DNA from: Symbiodinium sp. CCMP2592
Taxonomy: Eukaryota; Sar; Dinophyceae; Suessiales; Symbiodiniaceae
DNA: 64,000 bases
NCBI GenBank assembly: GCA_905221615.1
Contig: CAJNDT010005512.1
Span: forward strand, 185,818-249,817
Reading direction: 5' to 3'
The translations under genes were made by a program, and so were the position numbers. Under the pieces are notes generated by a model, which had not been told where the DNA came from, did no database searches, and worked only from the letters and a program-made list of their open reading frames with translations. This document shows positions 49,254-61,474 of this stretch, piece after piece. Positions within the stretch are counted from its first letter, which is position 1, and each line of letters opens with the position of its first letter.

Positions 49254-50150
49254 GGTGGCTCCTCAGCTGTGGAAATTCAAGACCGAAGGGTCTCGACCCG
49301 AAAGGAAACAGAAATACCAAATTGAATGCATCCCAAGCTTCAACGCCCAGCTTTGACTGAGCCGAAGCCTTGAGCCCTCTGGCCGAGAGCACTGAACGAG
49401 CAAACGAAGACAAGCAGGGAAACTCTGAGTTTGTAGTTCTCACGAGAATGGGTGGCACTGATCTCACAAGGACATGGAACAGCAAGGCGCAACTGATTTT
49501 GGCACGTGCCACTAAATTCGCGCTGGGTCCATACGACCATCAAATCTACCAGCACGATTCCTGAAACGCAGAGGTGCTGAACCAGTAAACATAGGTGCTG
49601 GTCACCAGCACCTCTAATGACCAGCAAACTTTGGTGTTGGTCAGGTGCCACATCGCTGCAGCAGGCACAGTTCTCACAAATCTGCTCACAGCAGAACATC
49701 CGAGGCTTGGGCAGCCATGTGCCGTCTCGAAACAAGGCATAGGCGAAGCAATCTCAGGTGGTCTGCCCCGAGTAGCCCTGGGTATTCAAAAACGGCCGTG
49801 GTTGCACTGTACAAAAGCCAGAGCAGTTTCAAGGGCTGAAAAGTCCAGACTACTGTCTCCGACCCCATAGCACCCATCCCAGCAGTGTTGAAGTCGAAGT
49901 GGTTGCCATGTGAATCGGGAGAAAATGATCTGTCAACATGTGCTGCGAGGCACAGACAAAGGCACACACGAATCTGCTCCAGCAAACCCGCCAACACAAA
50001 ACCTATGCCAAGGGGTTCCCAGGGCCGCATATCCGTTCCCGGACATTACGGGGCTTGAGGCTCCGGCAGAGGTGGGCAACGAGGACTGCACCTTCCAATG
50101 TCTTCCAACGTTCAGCGAACTGCTCAGCAAACGGCTCACACATAGCTCCA
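49254..50150. other. No clearly supported gene
   Basis: Upstream side of the MGNTGTCC start. Frames on both strands are short or of shadow-like composition. A minus-strand continuation of the exon at 50150-50245 may extend to about 49940, but the reading frame there cannot be chosen with confidence. Confidence 0.3.
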
Positions 50151-50245
50151 GGAACGCACGAGATGCCTTCTGCAACAGCGTCTTCATGGTTGCAATTCGG
50201 TTCGCTTCCTCTTGAGCTTGACGCTTCGCCTCGCAGGAACGGCGC
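50150..50245 (-). CDS. Helical exon, unidentified
   Basis: A minus-strand frame reads CEAKRQAQEEANRIATMKTL, LQKASRAFLELC: a charged amphipathic helix typical of coiled-coil coding sequence. It lies 80 bases downstream of the stop at 50327 of the next gene and therefore belongs to a different transcript or an alternative exon. Confidence 0.4.
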
Positions 50246-50326
50246 AAGTATGATTGTATAACATTGACTGGCCCCTGTCGACAGCCTGCCTCGACCCTAC
50301 CCAGGAAGGGAAATCGAGCCTCTACC

Positions 50327-51860
50327 TCAAATCGACGACAGCGCTGGAGAGCTAGCCTCGGCCATTTCCAACTTTTTCCGGTGCGAATCTTGTTCCTTCT
50401 CTTGCTTTAGGTCCTGCGAGAAGAAGCAAAACACACTATCTGCACCCAAACTTTCGGAAGCTTTTTGTCGATCGGCCTCCTCTATCTTGGCGCGCCGCTC
50501 CGCTTGGCGCTGCTTGTGGAGCCGCTCCTTTCAGATGCGAAACGAAAGCATGAACATTGCTGTGCCAGTCTCTGAGTTGTCCTGCTCGGAGTCTTCCCCT
50601 TCGTTTGCTTCGTCGTCCGCTTTGTCTGCAACTTGTTCCTGACTGCAATGCATACCGGACCTTTGCAAAGACGAGTCACAGTCCGTCCTTCTGCTCCTCT
50701 ATCCCAGGCTTTATGCCTTTCTTCAGTGCTTGTCGAGCTTTCTGCTTCGCCTCTGGAGAGAAACGATGAGCTGGATGTGAAATCGTGGCAAGGTGGCACC
50801 ATCATGCTTTGTCTTCCATCCCGTGCATTATGCCTGCCTTGTCAAGGAATAATTCTTGTCAGCACTCTGTTTCATATTGCTTGGCCATTTCGTGTACTTG
50901 TTCTGTCTTTGATGCATTGGTGGTTCTTGGTATTGTTCTTCTTTTGGCAGTCAACCCCCTGAATTCCTCATGCTCCTTTGTTTGAGCCCTCTTCTCTGCT
51001 TCTTGCAGACTTTCGCTGCTTGCTTTGCACGTTCACCATTCGACCCGCAGTTCTGCGAAACCCACAGATAAGCTCTTCTCAGTTGACTTGTACTCCTGAT
51101 TCGGATTTTTTGGAACACTCGAATCTTCCGATGTTTTCAAAGGATGCTCTGTAAAAACGCGGATGCACAGCCCACGGCAACAAGTGAGCAAACACTGCGA
51201 GCACCGAAAGTCCTTCTTGCTGAGCTTCGGCTTCGCCTCCTCCTGCTGTGCCTGGCCACACCAGCCCTCGAAAGCACGAGAAACGATGCAGGATGCCAGG
51301 CATAGATGCAACTGCAACGACGCCTTACCCGTTGGACTCGCTGTACCAATCTAAACTTGACATCTCTTGCCCTTGCTCTTGCAAGCATCTCTTGACGATG
51401 CGAAGCGAGGTGTGCAAGAGAACAGACTACTTTGCCTGCAAGAGTCTTTGCTCTCGCTCTTCTTCCCACTTTTTGTCGGCCTCACCACCAGAGTTTCTGC
51501 ATGCAAGAAGATTGTTCAGTATGCCTGGATCGTGCGGCAAGTCGGCCCAAATGCCTCCTCATATCTTCTACGTTGTTCGTCGCCCTTTTCGCGACATCGC
51601 TGGATTTCAGCTCTCCTCTCCTGCTGCGGACTCGCGAGCGACCCAAGGCCAACTAGCTGCTTCTGCTAGAGTTTATGGAGAGCACGGAAGCCTTGATGTT
51701 AGGATCATCCAGAACATCAAAGTAAAGGACTTTCTTGCCACCGTAGGTCTGAAAATCCTGCAGATCACGGCAAGTTGGCAAAGCCCGCACCACCGAGTAG
51801 TTATCTGCCCTCGCTCGCCTTCTTCTGCGCCTCTGTCATCGCCTAGGGCATGTAGGGAGT
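50327..51860 (-). CDS. Unidentified multi-exon gene with charged helical C terminus
   Basis: Minus-strand exons: about 51690-51800 (DNYSVVRALPTCRDLQDF, QTYGGKKVLYFDVLDDPNIK); about 51420-51480 (EADKKWEEERE); about 51350-51415 (CLQEQGQEMSSLDWYSESNG with a GT donor); about 51190-51270 (AQQEEAKPKLSKKDFRCSQ); about 50680-50760 (FSPEAKQKARQALKKGIKPG); about 50535-50640 (acidic, ADKADDEANEGEDSEQDN); and 50327-50523 (RLHKQRQAERRAKIEEADRQ, SVFCFFSQDLKQEKEQDSH), ending SPALSSI and a stop. The exon order and charge pattern are consistent with one gene, but the upstream limit and family are unknown. Confidence 0.5.
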
Positions 51861-51996
51861 GGGCTGCCACACAGGTGCATGTCGCCTGATGCGAGCGGCA
51901 GCCAAGGTGCATTTTGACACCTTGGAAAAGGGCACCGCGCAACAGAGAGCATCAGAGCACTAGGATGTCGCCGGACACCCGCAACCCCAAGCTGAT

Positions 51997-52190
51997 TTAG
52001 CTGTCCAAGTGAGGCACAGGATCATGTTCGGATCGATTAGGAAGAGGGCGCCTCTGCGTGGATCCTCCATCACAGCTCACCACAGCTAACAGCTGGGCAT
52101 CAAAGTTACCTCCGGGCTCGCCTCTGCCCGCGCCAGATACTGCGACTCGAAAAATGCCTCTGATGTTCTCCAGACTCACACTTGGCCACA
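51997..52190 (-). CDS. Possible exon, unidentified
   Basis: A minus-strand frame of 60 codons reads SLENIRGIFRVAVSGAGRGE and NFDAQLLAVVSCDGGSTQ before a stop at 51997. It has protein-like composition, but family and gene context are unknown. Confidence 0.35.
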
Positions 52191-52899
52191 TGCCCCTCTT
52201 GGATGACCAAGGGGCATATGTGAAGGCGCCGGTAGGAAGCCGGATTCCGACTCGCTCGTAGGCTTCTCCCTACGAAGATCTGTGATGCGACACCAGCAAG
52301 TCCAACACGACATGAAATCACCATTTGTTCGAGCGAACCAGGTCCTCATCGTGGCTGATAGGAGCCGCTATGTCGATACATTTGACCTCATCCAGGAAAG
52401 AAGGAAGGGCTTTCCTCTCCATGCAGGCCATTGACTGGTCAAGTCGAGAAACCGCTACGCTGCCATTGCCCGCTGTCCTTGTCCTGCACAGTACCGCAAA
52501 ATTGCAGCCGAAGCATCACCAGCATCATGCACTCCAATTCTCCTGCCTGATTGTTGGAATAAGGAATCTTTCCACACTCCCGCAATCAATCACAATGCCA
52601 CATTCCTCCAATGGAGGCTTCTTCAGCCTCTGCAGCGAAATTGCAGATAGGGTCCATCGCATCTCGCATCACATGCCGGGTGACAGCTGCTGCTTGGCAT
52701 AAAAGCTGATGTCGACCCAAGGGACCTGCAATGGACAACACATCATGGCATGATTGTCCATCCCAACACGGACAAAGGACGGTCTTGACAAGGTGGGGCA
52801 AAAACATTCGCCTCCAGCTCCGCAACGAAACATTTCCCGTGTGGATTCACAGGGTTTGCTATGTCCTCTCCGAAGCAAGGCCGGTGGTGTGGTGAATGG

Positions 52900-53000
52900 A
52901 TGAGACACGCTGCACAAAGCCTGGATGAAGGTCATAATTGCAGACTCATCGTCGAAATCGTACTCGATTTCGCAGAGCTGACAATTCAACAGCCGGAAAA
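52900..53000 (-). CDS. Possible acidic exon, unidentified
   Basis: The minus strand reads CQLCEIEYDFDDESAIMTFI before turning into low-quality frame. This short acidic stretch may be an exon. Otherwise 52200-53470 shows no convincing coding sequence. Confidence 0.25.
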
Positions 53001-53478
53001 ATCAGGATGAACAACGAAGCAAATCTGCGTGGCTGCTCTAGTGCGCCTCATTGGTGGTCACCCTGCCGCAGCAAAGAAATTCAGAGGCTACAAGTACAAG
53101 CATGGCACCTTAAGCTACAGGCTTAGGCTTAGGGCTTAAGCCTTCCACCAACTTGTGAAGTTTCGATCATCTGAGCGTTTGCATCATCAGACCTTACTAC
53201 CACCGCGCCTGGAAAACGTCGGCAAAGGCAGATGCCTGGGATGCATGCCTCGGCCTACAACTGCTTTCCAAGGCAACTCGATGAAACCGCCGAGGGCACC
53301 ATTAAGGATGCCCCAACTCTTAAGCTTACATTGGAGACGCTGGGACGGCGAAAGCATCTGAATGGAAGCCTAGAGTCCTAGAGTGGGTCTTGGTGTTTCT
53401 GAGATAGGAGGGTCATGCACCGAAAAGGTCGCGTCTAGTATGCCGGTTCCTGCTATCTAGCTACATGCGCTCCTCTGG

Positions 53479-54130
53479 TCATGAGCTCAAGACGTCTACA
53501 GTCACTTTTGCATAGACAGCAACATTTTTTCTGTCTGCAACTAGGTGTTGGCCCCGAAGCTTGAAAGTGCACTCTCTATAGGCACGAAAGCCTTGTGCTT
53601 CTGCAGTGCTTGCTGAATAGTCGCACGTCGGTTCAGGGCTCAGTGCCGTGAAGCCAAGCTGAAGCCGTGAAAGGCTTTGTAACGACGGCAAAGGCAGATC
53701 ATCTTCGCAAAATAAAGAAGCTGAGACAGGCAGAAAACTCTCCCTGGCCAGGGCCAGGACTTCTTTTCATGCACCAGATCTGAACTCCCGATGGCTGGTG
53801 ACTGGCGCATAACATGCTGGAGCTTCCCTTCAAGGGAGACCCAACCTGGAACTTCAGCCCGAAAAAGTTTAGAAGCTTCTGAATCTCACAGTTGCCCACC
53901 AGCTGCCTCAAATCACCATCGGCTAAGTACTCGGACTCGGCATGGCACTCGCTTCGACATGCGCGGTGCTTGCCGCTTCAGCTACAGGCTTGACCGAACT
54001 TCTGGCCCCTTCCACAACCGTGATCTCGAGTTCTAGATCCTTTCGGGCGCTCCTGGTGATGTATCGAACAGAGCAGCCTTTGGCTGATGCACCTTCTGAA
54101 GCGATGCGTCATTGCTTTCCGCCCATGTCA
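53479..54130 (-). CDS. Unidentified gene, C-terminal exons
   Basis: Minus-strand exons in order: about 53945-54110 (CSVRYITRSARKDLELEITV, SSVKPVAEAASTAHVEASA); about 53790-53930 (LADGDLRQLVGNCEIQKLLN, FFGLKFQ); and 53479-53691 (YRECTFKLRGQHLVADRKN, VAVYAKVTVDVLSS and a stop). The first two overlap in different frames around AMPSPST/ADGDLRQL, which suggests either a one-base deletion or a very short missed intron. The protein looks globular. Family not recognised. Confidence 0.45.
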
Positions 54131-54176
54131 CCGCAATTGAAACTCTGGAAAGCAGCGCTCGAGTGCCGGCGATCCC

Positions 54177-54917
54177 TTACTGTATCAAAGCGAAGATAAG
54201 ACTTTCACAACACCTGACTATGCCGAATTCTCGTTGCCACGGTACTCTGCACAAATACCCGGCAAAAGGCATTGCCCGACACGGGCAGTCAGCTGTGAAA
54301 ATATATGATGCATCTTTTCCGACACTACGCATGGGCTTTAAAGAACGAATTAGATGCTCAAATTCGCTTCCAAATTCGGCTCTGCGCGTCAACCCATCAA
54401 CAGCAAGCCGGATTTCAGCTGCTCATCCTGGAGCAGCTCCATGGGCGGCACATTCCACGCAGTGACACAAGGCGCGAAAGGTTGGCCCAGAGTTGACACA
54501 AAGATCATGTCTCAGGCATGGACTGGATCGATGTTTCTGCCAACGATGGCACGCCGCAGAGAAGCAAGGTCTCTCCTTCCGAACCACAGGTTTCGACTTC
54601 TGGCGGCGTTGTCAAGAAATCTGGTGCAAGATGCCCACGGGCGATCGTGCCTCGCATTCATCATCTGACCAAGGTTTTTCCTGACACGGCCGTCTTACAC
54701 CCCGGGCGGAAGTTGAAGCGAAGTCAGCCGACCCGAGGCGTTGGCCGGATGTTTGTACATTTGTGCTGCATCTCCAGACCCTCTGCAGCCACCTTGTCAC
54801 TCTCCTGACACTGGCCACGCTTGGCAGCATCAAGTACTGCTCACCAGCCTTTTTCTTGACTGCAACACAATCCTCCTTCAGTCGGGAGCGAACGTTTTCA
54901 GCAACATGATGACGCAT
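54177..54917 (-). CDS. Unidentified exons
   Basis: Two coding-like stretches: about 54770-54917 (ENVRSRLKEDCVAVKKKAGE, helical and basic) and about 54240-54395 (AEFGSEFEHLIRSLKPMRSV, GKDASYIF). Both lie upstream and on the same strand as the gene ending at 53479 and may be its 5' exons. No domain is recognised. Confidence 0.35.
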
Positions 54918-55014
54918 CGGTGAGTAAAGGCCTCATCGTCCAGCATGGAATGAGTGCTTCCGCAAGCTGCACTTTTTCTATATGTGAATCTTGGGCTGAC
55001 ACCTTCTTGTTGCA

Positions 55015-55659
55015 TCAGCTTGTACAGCTTGGACCTACACAGCTCTCGCCGGGCAGGAATACGATTGCATCATTCCTTTTTTGTGGCTCCTTGCACTTGG
55101 GATTGGAAGGGTCAGGGAATGTTGCATCAACTAAGATGCGAGGTCCAAGATTCAGGGTCACGCAGGATTGGTATTGGTTTGTTCTATCCATGCCGATTAC
55201 AGAGGTGTAGGGCTTCGCATCCGCGCCTCTCATTCAGGGCTTCTTGCTCCTCGAGCATCGCCTGACCGCTTCGGGACGCAGCCTCCTGCAAAGGAGGACT
55301 CGACCCACCTAGCCTGGCCGTTCTCGATGAGAGAATCTGGATGACGGCGTAGTACCGACCAGCTGGGTGGACGGAAGTCCTGCATAGCCACGGCCTCCTC
55401 CAAGAGATTTCCACTAGGGGCTGCAGGAAACGGAGTCAGCTAATGTCACGGCCTGATGAAGTCTCTCCACAGCCGATAGAAGAGTGTCAGCATCCTGCAT
55501 GTCGGCTCGTGGCAAAGAAAAAGGAATTGTGCCTCGGATTGTGCCTGGGAGTGCTGGCAGCTGCTGGATCGATCCTTCGAGGCAGGACTGCGGCAGTCTT
55601 TTTTCTCTGTCTGCGTCTGGCTTTGGCTGTTTCATCTCCCCTGCTTGCATGGTGTACAC
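55015..55659 (-). CDS. Unidentified exons
   Basis: An upstream exon at about 55440-55659 reads QAGEMKQPKPDADREKRLPQ and DADTLLSAVERLHQAVTLAD. A downstream frame, 55015-55233, with ATG at 55233 (MRGADAKPYTSVIGMDRTNQ, VDATFPDPSNPKCKEP) ends in a stop at 55015. In between, 55215-55400 is open in more than one frame. These could be one gene or two. I have no family. Confidence 0.35.
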
Positions 55660-55777
55660 GGAGCAAATTCCGCAACATGAAAACAGACGTCTGAGCTTGG
55701 GACCATGGAAACACTGTTCGTTCCTGAACTGCGCACACGGCAGTATACAGTATGCAGATGTATGTGAAGCTTAGATC

Positions 55778-56023
55778 TCAAAAGAGAACCTGAGCCTTGG
55801 ACTGTTGACGGGAGTGGTCACAATCATCACACTGCCGCTGCCGTTTCCGCTTTGCCCTTAGAAGCCGAGCCCTGGCCTGGGCCCTGGCCGCCCTGGCCCC
55901 AGCCCTGTTCGCGCTTCGCTCAGCTCCCGGCCACTGCCCAGTCTCAGACGACTCCTGCAAACACGCGCTCTGCTCTGCTCTGCTCTGCTCTGCTCTACTG
56001 CACGATCGGAACTCTGCCGACAA
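55778..56023 (-). CDS. Possible Ala/Arg/Gln-rich exon
   Basis: The frame contains SETGQWPGAERSANRAGARA and a basic end (LRAKRKRQRQCDDCDHSRQQ) before a stop at 55778. It overlaps a CTCTG pentanucleotide repeat at 55969-55998, which makes part of it low complexity. Confidence is low. Confidence 0.3.
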   Translation of the reverse strand: MSAEFRSCSRAEQSRAEQSACLQESSETGQWPGAERSANRAGARAARAQARARLLRAKRKRQRQCDDCDHSRQQSKAQVLF

Positions 56024-56059
56024 CTGCAGCGCAGCCAGTCATGTCAGGGGGAGACTGCA

Positions 56060-56918
56060 TCAGGAGGGATGCTGTCGATTGATCTTCTCCTGCGAAGTGG
56101 AAGCACAACACCAACCGGCTGCTGGGGAAAGTGCCACGCGAAGCAACCTGGAGTGGACATCTGGCTGGCTTGGCGAATCAAGCCAATTTTGGGAGGCCTG
56201 CAGCTGATGCTCAAAGAACGAAGAACACGAAGAAGTGTCCCGAAGTGGCCAAGTGGTAAGGCTTACACTTCTCAACTTCAGCGAACTTCGGATCGCCCGC
56301 CTCTCATCGCGAGACACGAAGGCATGCGTTAAGCCGCAGAGTCGAAACGTTTCCCGAGCCTGCCAAGTCTTGGCAGCTGGCCGAAGCGAGGATTTCAAAG
56401 CCCATCGCTCAGGCTCCTCGAAGTACAGGTGAACAGGTAGCAGAACCAGCAAAGAGCAAGCAAGCTGGTTCCAAAGCACTCCTGAGTTTCCACGTCGCCG
56501 TCAGTGGATGCCCTGATAACCCACAAACATATCGCAGCTCCAACGCACCAAGTTTCTTGCGCAGGACCGCAAAGGTCCTTCTCCCCCTGAAAATCTCCAC
56601 TCCGACTCCCTCTCTGCTTTGCGGTGCTGATCGGCCCACGTGTAGAGGCGTCCTGGACATGCGCAATTGAGGAAGTTGAGTATGTAAGACCATGGACGTG
56701 GCTGCTTCAGGTGTTTCGAGGAAGCACTCCATAAATTGGCAAAGATGTTCTGGCATTAGGCAGTACGCATTACCCGTAACCCCTTTCCTGGCTGGAAATG
56801 AGACATGGACGGAACCCGAGCCACCATGACGGCAATGCTCCTGACCCCCCGCAGCTTTGGCCGTTCCATCTCCAGGTCTTCCACCGCCCAGCCCTGACTC
56901 GGCTGAGATCTCTAACAA
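56060..56918 (-). CDS. Unidentified gene, C-terminal exons
   Basis: Coding-like minus-strand stretches: about 56660-56780 (NAYCLMPEHLCQFMECFLET, PEAATSMVLHTQLPQL); about 56500-56600 (RRTFAVLRKKLGALELRYVC, then a GL.GHPLTATWK continuation); and 56060-56440 (YFEEPERWALKSSLRPAAKT, RETFRLCGLTHAFVSRDERR, FFEHQLQASQNWLDSPSQ), ending at a stop at 56060. The last frame is 120 codons long, uninterrupted and of good composition. Function unknown. Confidence 0.45.
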
Positions 56919-57504
56919 CGGGCAGACAAAACGGGAGCAGGGGTTTCGGCCTCATGGGTCGACTCCAGGCTGGGAGAAGAGAAGGAGGCCTCAACCACAC
57001 GGTTCCTGTCCCGGTCCCTCCTCTGCACTCTGAGACTCTCTGTCTCCGGGCAACAGGCGGTGAAGCCCGACAGAGGAATGCTGCTTGGGCCCATGGAGTT
57101 GGTTGGGTCGGCCACTGGTCTGAATCCTCGGGGCTACGACAACGCCCTTCCCGATTTCATGTCGAACGGAAGTGGTCTTATCGCCAGGCAGTGATACTCT
57201 GCAGCTGTGCATCGACGATGAGAAGAGCGTGCTCTGCCCCTCAGCACCGGCGACGGGAAACAAGAGAAGAGGCTTCGAGAAGTAGTGTCCGTCGTGAAGC
57301 CGCGAAGGGACTGCACGACTATATACATCGCCACTCATGCAAGCATACTCACGTGCAATGTCAAAGGGCTCATGGGTTTCCTACTCATGGAGAAAGTTGC
57401 GCTCGACCTGCTAAACGAAGGAGTGAAGCTGTTGAAAACCGCAGCCAAGACGCTCTGGAGACGATGACCTCCATTTCCGAAAGTCAGCTCAACATGCACC
57501 CAGA

Positions 57505-57891
57505 TTACGTGGAGTTGTCAGCAAGCAGCTCCTTCAAGACCATCAATCCCTTGCCCCAAATTGAATGTTGCGCTCTGCCTGTCGTCCAGCTTCTTGCCAT
57601 CGTGAATCTGTGAAGGAGCCACTTTACCTCTTGCTGCGAATGGTACAGAAAAGGCAAGCAAGCCAGTTGCCATACAGAGTCGGGGTTAAGATGGCCACTC
57701 CAGTAGGCCAGCTTCTTCTGTGAGAGCAATTGGGGCACCTGGCTATGCATCCACCACGATTCCCTTGCTAAATAGGCTGACTTACGCATCAGGATTCGAA
57801 TGCGACAGCTTACGCTGACCTTGATAGTCAAGTCGGTGAACGCTACTTGTGTTAGACCGAATGGACTCCAAAGACTTTCTCGAAAACGCAT
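57505..57891 (-). CDS. Possible exon of 128 codons
   Basis: The frame reads FTDLTIKVSVSCRIRILMRK, AYLARESWWMHSQVPQLLSQ and KGLMVLKELLADNST before a stop at 57505. It is continuous and the end looks protein-like, but there is no homology that I recognise. 56920-57500 holds short frames only. Confidence 0.3.
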   Translation of the reverse strand: MRFRESLWSPFGLTQVAFTDLTIKVSVSCRIRILMRKSAYLARESWWMHSQVPQLLSQKKLAYWSGHLNPDSVWQLACLPFLYHSQQEVKWLLHRFTMARSWTTGRAQHSIWGKGLMVLKELLADNST

Positions 57892-58202
57892 CAGGCTGTC
57901 CTAATGGGGTCCTCGCTGCCAAGATCTGCGTGTCTCACTGCCTCCCCCACGCCCCAAGAGACGCATGCCAGCGCGGCCGGCGCGAAGGCACCAGTCTGGC
58001 GGCAGTCCGTTTCAGTCAGCACATCCAGCCTGAAGCCAAGTTTTCCGGCAATCTAACTCTGTGCTAGCTAGTAGTAGTCTTCGTATTCATCCAAGACGCT
58101 GCCGGAAGAAGCTCATCCTCTTCCGAATCCGGTCAAGCGTTTCCTTACTCAAGACGGAGTACCTCAAGGAGCGCGATTTTTGGATGGAGACGATATTCCA
58201 AA

Positions 58203-58645
58203 CTAGCTCCACCTAGGGAGATCGCGAGGTCCTGGCCCAGCTTGGGCCAAGTCCTCGTTGATGGTATTCCGCATCACCGCCCTAAAGAGCTCCCATACGC
58301 TCGTCACACCTGAGATGTCGACATGAGCACTGCTATGCTCACACAAGCTTGTTAAACCCTTCGGGGTGGGCTCAGGCTCAGGTGTGGGCCAACTGCCTTC
58401 AACTTGTCCATCACACCTGCACCCGACTGCACCCATCCAGAGGCAGAGGCAGAGGGCTACGGAAAATCTTCAAGCAGCCCCAGCACTGACCACATAAAGG
58501 TCGCTATGCTGCTGGGCACGGCACTCCGGACGTTGCTCTTTCCATTCTTCTTCGGGAAGGACCACTCCGGACGAATGGCCTGCAAGAGGCTGCTGTTACT
58601 GTACATGCTTTGCAGGACGACGCGCTGATAGAGAGCGCGTGCCAA
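58203..58645 (-). CDS. Unidentified exons with stop
   Basis: Two frames on the minus strand look coding: about 58480-58645 (YQRVVLQSMYSNSSLLQAIR, EWSFPKKNGKSNVRSAVP) and 58203-58370 (DISGVTSVWELFRAVMRNTI, then a Pro-rich end and a stop). The spacing fits consecutive exons of one gene. The Pro/Glu/Thr stretch between (TPEPEPTPKG) may be coding as well. Confidence 0.4.
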
Positions 58646-60612
58646 AGCGGCCTTCAGGAACTGGAGCAGCTCATTCTGTCCTTCAACAGAGCCTGTGTAA
58701 TTCGTCTCATCTCTGCCTCATGCGATGGGTTTTTTTGCCAAAACAAAAAATTCAGAGGGAATACTGTGAAACTCTCTATAAAGCTTGTCTCGCGCTTGCG
58801 TGTTGCGTTTCAAGATCCTGCCCACTCATCGCTTGAAGCATGCAGGCATGCTGCCACATATGTGATTGACTGGGTTCAGGTCGGCATTTGTCAAATATTC
58901 TCCTTCATCTACACGCACCTTGCCTCCACTAGCTTGCGGAAGAACTCTACGTGTAGCAGGCACACTTCTGAGCAGGTTCAACTCTGCAATGTCTTATCGA
59001 CTAAGTTGTTTCTGCTGATATGCTCAGCTGGCAGCTAAGTATACGCTCCTGCCGGAAAGGTTGCATGCCAAGAGGTTGCAGCAGCATATGGCAGCAGCAG
59101 GCTTTCACAGCAGTTGGACATTTGATGTCGAGTGGGTTTTTCAGCCGTCTACAGGCCACCAAGGCTGCAGCCGACATGCTTCCTGTCCAAATGCCCACTC
59201 AGCCACTCCGCAGGCATCAATGCACAGTGAAACCGGAAAAATGTGTTTGTCTCGTCTTCGGTTGAGCTACAACTCGTTGCCGGTATCGCAGAAGTGTTGT
59301 GACAGGGCTGTTTCTTTCCACATGACTGCTTGCATGACCCTCAAATGGCTGAGGCGAAAAAGTGTGAAAATCGTCCATCACTACAGCGTGTAGCAACACA
59401 AATTGATGCAGACAACAGGCTCTCCGCAATATAGTCTGCGGAAGTACGTTGCATGCGCCACTGCAAGTTACCCTTTGCCGTCACCACATCAGCTTGGCTG
59501 AAGGGCCTCTCACCATGGCAACGAACTATTTACCATGCGAATGCAAAAACCATTTCCAGGATGAGACGACATGATAGTCATAGTCTGCATGTTCTACAAT
59601 AAACTGGCACGGAATTGAGTGAGACTTGACAATAGTGAAACGTTTAAAACATGGTCTCTACTAAACGACGCCGGAATCTCATCAAGCTTCTCCCCTGCTC
59701 ACAAGCTTTCGGAAGAGGTATTGTGCCGACCCTGAGGATGGCGCAAACACGCGGACTTTTACCCTCTTGTGTTGCATGCAACCTTGCTGTGAACAATTAA
59801 TTCTCAAAAGCTTGCAAAACCTGAGGCCTTCCGAGAGGGCGTAAACGCATACTTGTGGTCGAACTTCACCTGAAACGGAGCAGTCGGCCTCTAGAATGCA
59901 AAGCAAAATCAGCGAACACAGGAACAGCTGACCGAGACCTCTGATAATCCTCTCATAGCATGATGATCATGCCTGTATATTCCTGTCCTAGCCAATGCCA
60001 CCCCATGCCGCTCTGTTGAGGAACGATAATACAGCGGTCAACTGAGCGTTGATCCTGAATCCGGAAGGGGATGCCATATTTAGGGGACGGAACACAGCAA
60101 CATGAACTTAGGAATATCGCATCCGACGAAGCCTATGGCATGGCTGATACGGGCGGAGCTGTGAGGATCCCAAACTGGAGAAGGCAACATCATTTCTGCT
60201 TGAAGAGAAGCAACTCAGGAATGGAAGAAGAGTTCACTGCTGGACTGACAGATTTGCATGTCTGTCCCCCAGTGCCTGCTCCCCGAACGCTCGCTCGAGA
60301 AAGTTGTACTTATCTGCCACACAGTACGAATCGAAGGCAAACAGTTTGCAGGTTGACGCAGGCTGTCACACAGTGAGGAGATATGCAGGGGCGCGCTTTG
60401 GCTGTGATAGCGCCGGTATCTGGCTGCTTCCACCTTCTGCTCGGAATCCTCGGAGATGTTCCCAGAACGTGCAACGGCATAGAAAACGGCTCCAACACCG
60501 ATGGGGCAGCGACAATCAAGATGCGATCGCACTCAAGCTTCCTCTGCTGTGATGTCAGGAAGGGACGGCTGTTGTTGCATGTGAAATGCTAGCACATCAA
60601 GGCGCACTCGTG
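58646..60612. other. No supported gene
   Basis: Both strands contain short open frames, including a plus-strand one at 59061-59250 (AKRLQQHMAAAGFHSSWTF) and minus-strand ones at 59001-59198 and 60215-60532. None shows a domain or convincing exon borders. Given the uniform minus-strand orientation of the window I read this as introns or intergenic DNA. Confidence 0.35.
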
Positions 60613-61300
60613 TTAGTCGGATGATCTCACACACAGTCGGATGTCCTCTGCTCGTCTAGCTGCTGCATTAGCGACACTTGGATCCTGCAAGGTTTGCAAA
60701 GCCGTGACAAAGCAGAAGCAGACACGGCAACCAGCAAAGTCCCCACTTGTCCTTGCTTTGAGCTTGTCATTCTTTTGAGCTTGAGACTCCGTCTTTTCGC
60801 TCCGTGTTTCACCGACCTCTCCGCAAAGAACGACGCCGACAGTGCTGGGAGAAGCCAAACTTCTCAATGGCAACTTCAGCGAACTCAAGCCGATGGCAAG
60901 TGTTTGAGGGCATAGCACAGGGCACTTCAGGGCACAACGCTTGGCCTTTGCAAGCCTTGCATTGTAAGCTTCTTGGTTCTCTTGCAGCTTCGCCAAGGCC
61001 TTTCGCTCCTGCGGGTACTCCGATTACTGAGGCCCTTCTAAGTTCGCACGGCGGAGAAAAGCAGAGATGCGGACTAGAAAGCAACAGCAACGTGTTACAC
61101 CTGCAGACTCGGCATGTTGCGTGACTGACCTTCTCCATTGTCTTAGTTCGGACCACGCACAACCGATCAGAGCTGAGGCCCAAGGGGGCTGCTTCTCCGT
61201 ACAAGGGTCGACCTTCGGGACGTATTCTCGGGTCCTTCTTACAATGAACGGAGCAGATTCTGAGAAGCCGTGCTCGTGACAGCTGTTGGACTCTTTGCAT
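60613..61300 (-). CDS. Unidentified gene with charged helical exons, C-terminal part
   Basis: Minus-strand exons: about 61135-61260 (RIRPEGRPLYGEAAPLGLSS, DRLCVVRTKTMEK); about 60925-61020 (PQERKALAKLQENQEAYNAR, LAKAKRCALK); and 60613-60700 (LQDPSVANAAARRAEDIRL, then a stop). The helix in the middle exon has coiled-coil composition. No family is recognised. Confidence 0.45.
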
Positions 61301-61474
61301 CGACCAAGTGGAGGGCTGTTCGTACTCTACTGTTGTCTGCCCTGCTCTTGCTACAACAGCACCTGGACCAGGCTTCTGAGACACCTCTACATCAAAATCC
61401 AAATCACAAGGGGGCCAACATGAACAAACCTTTCAATTCATGGAGTCATAGAGACATGCTGAATTGACTGCGGC

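Noticed and set aside
53095..53145. GGCTTAGGCTTAGGG, telomere-like
   Set aside because: Only two imperfect units occur, and they do not fit the TTTAGGG telomere repeat of dinoflagellates.
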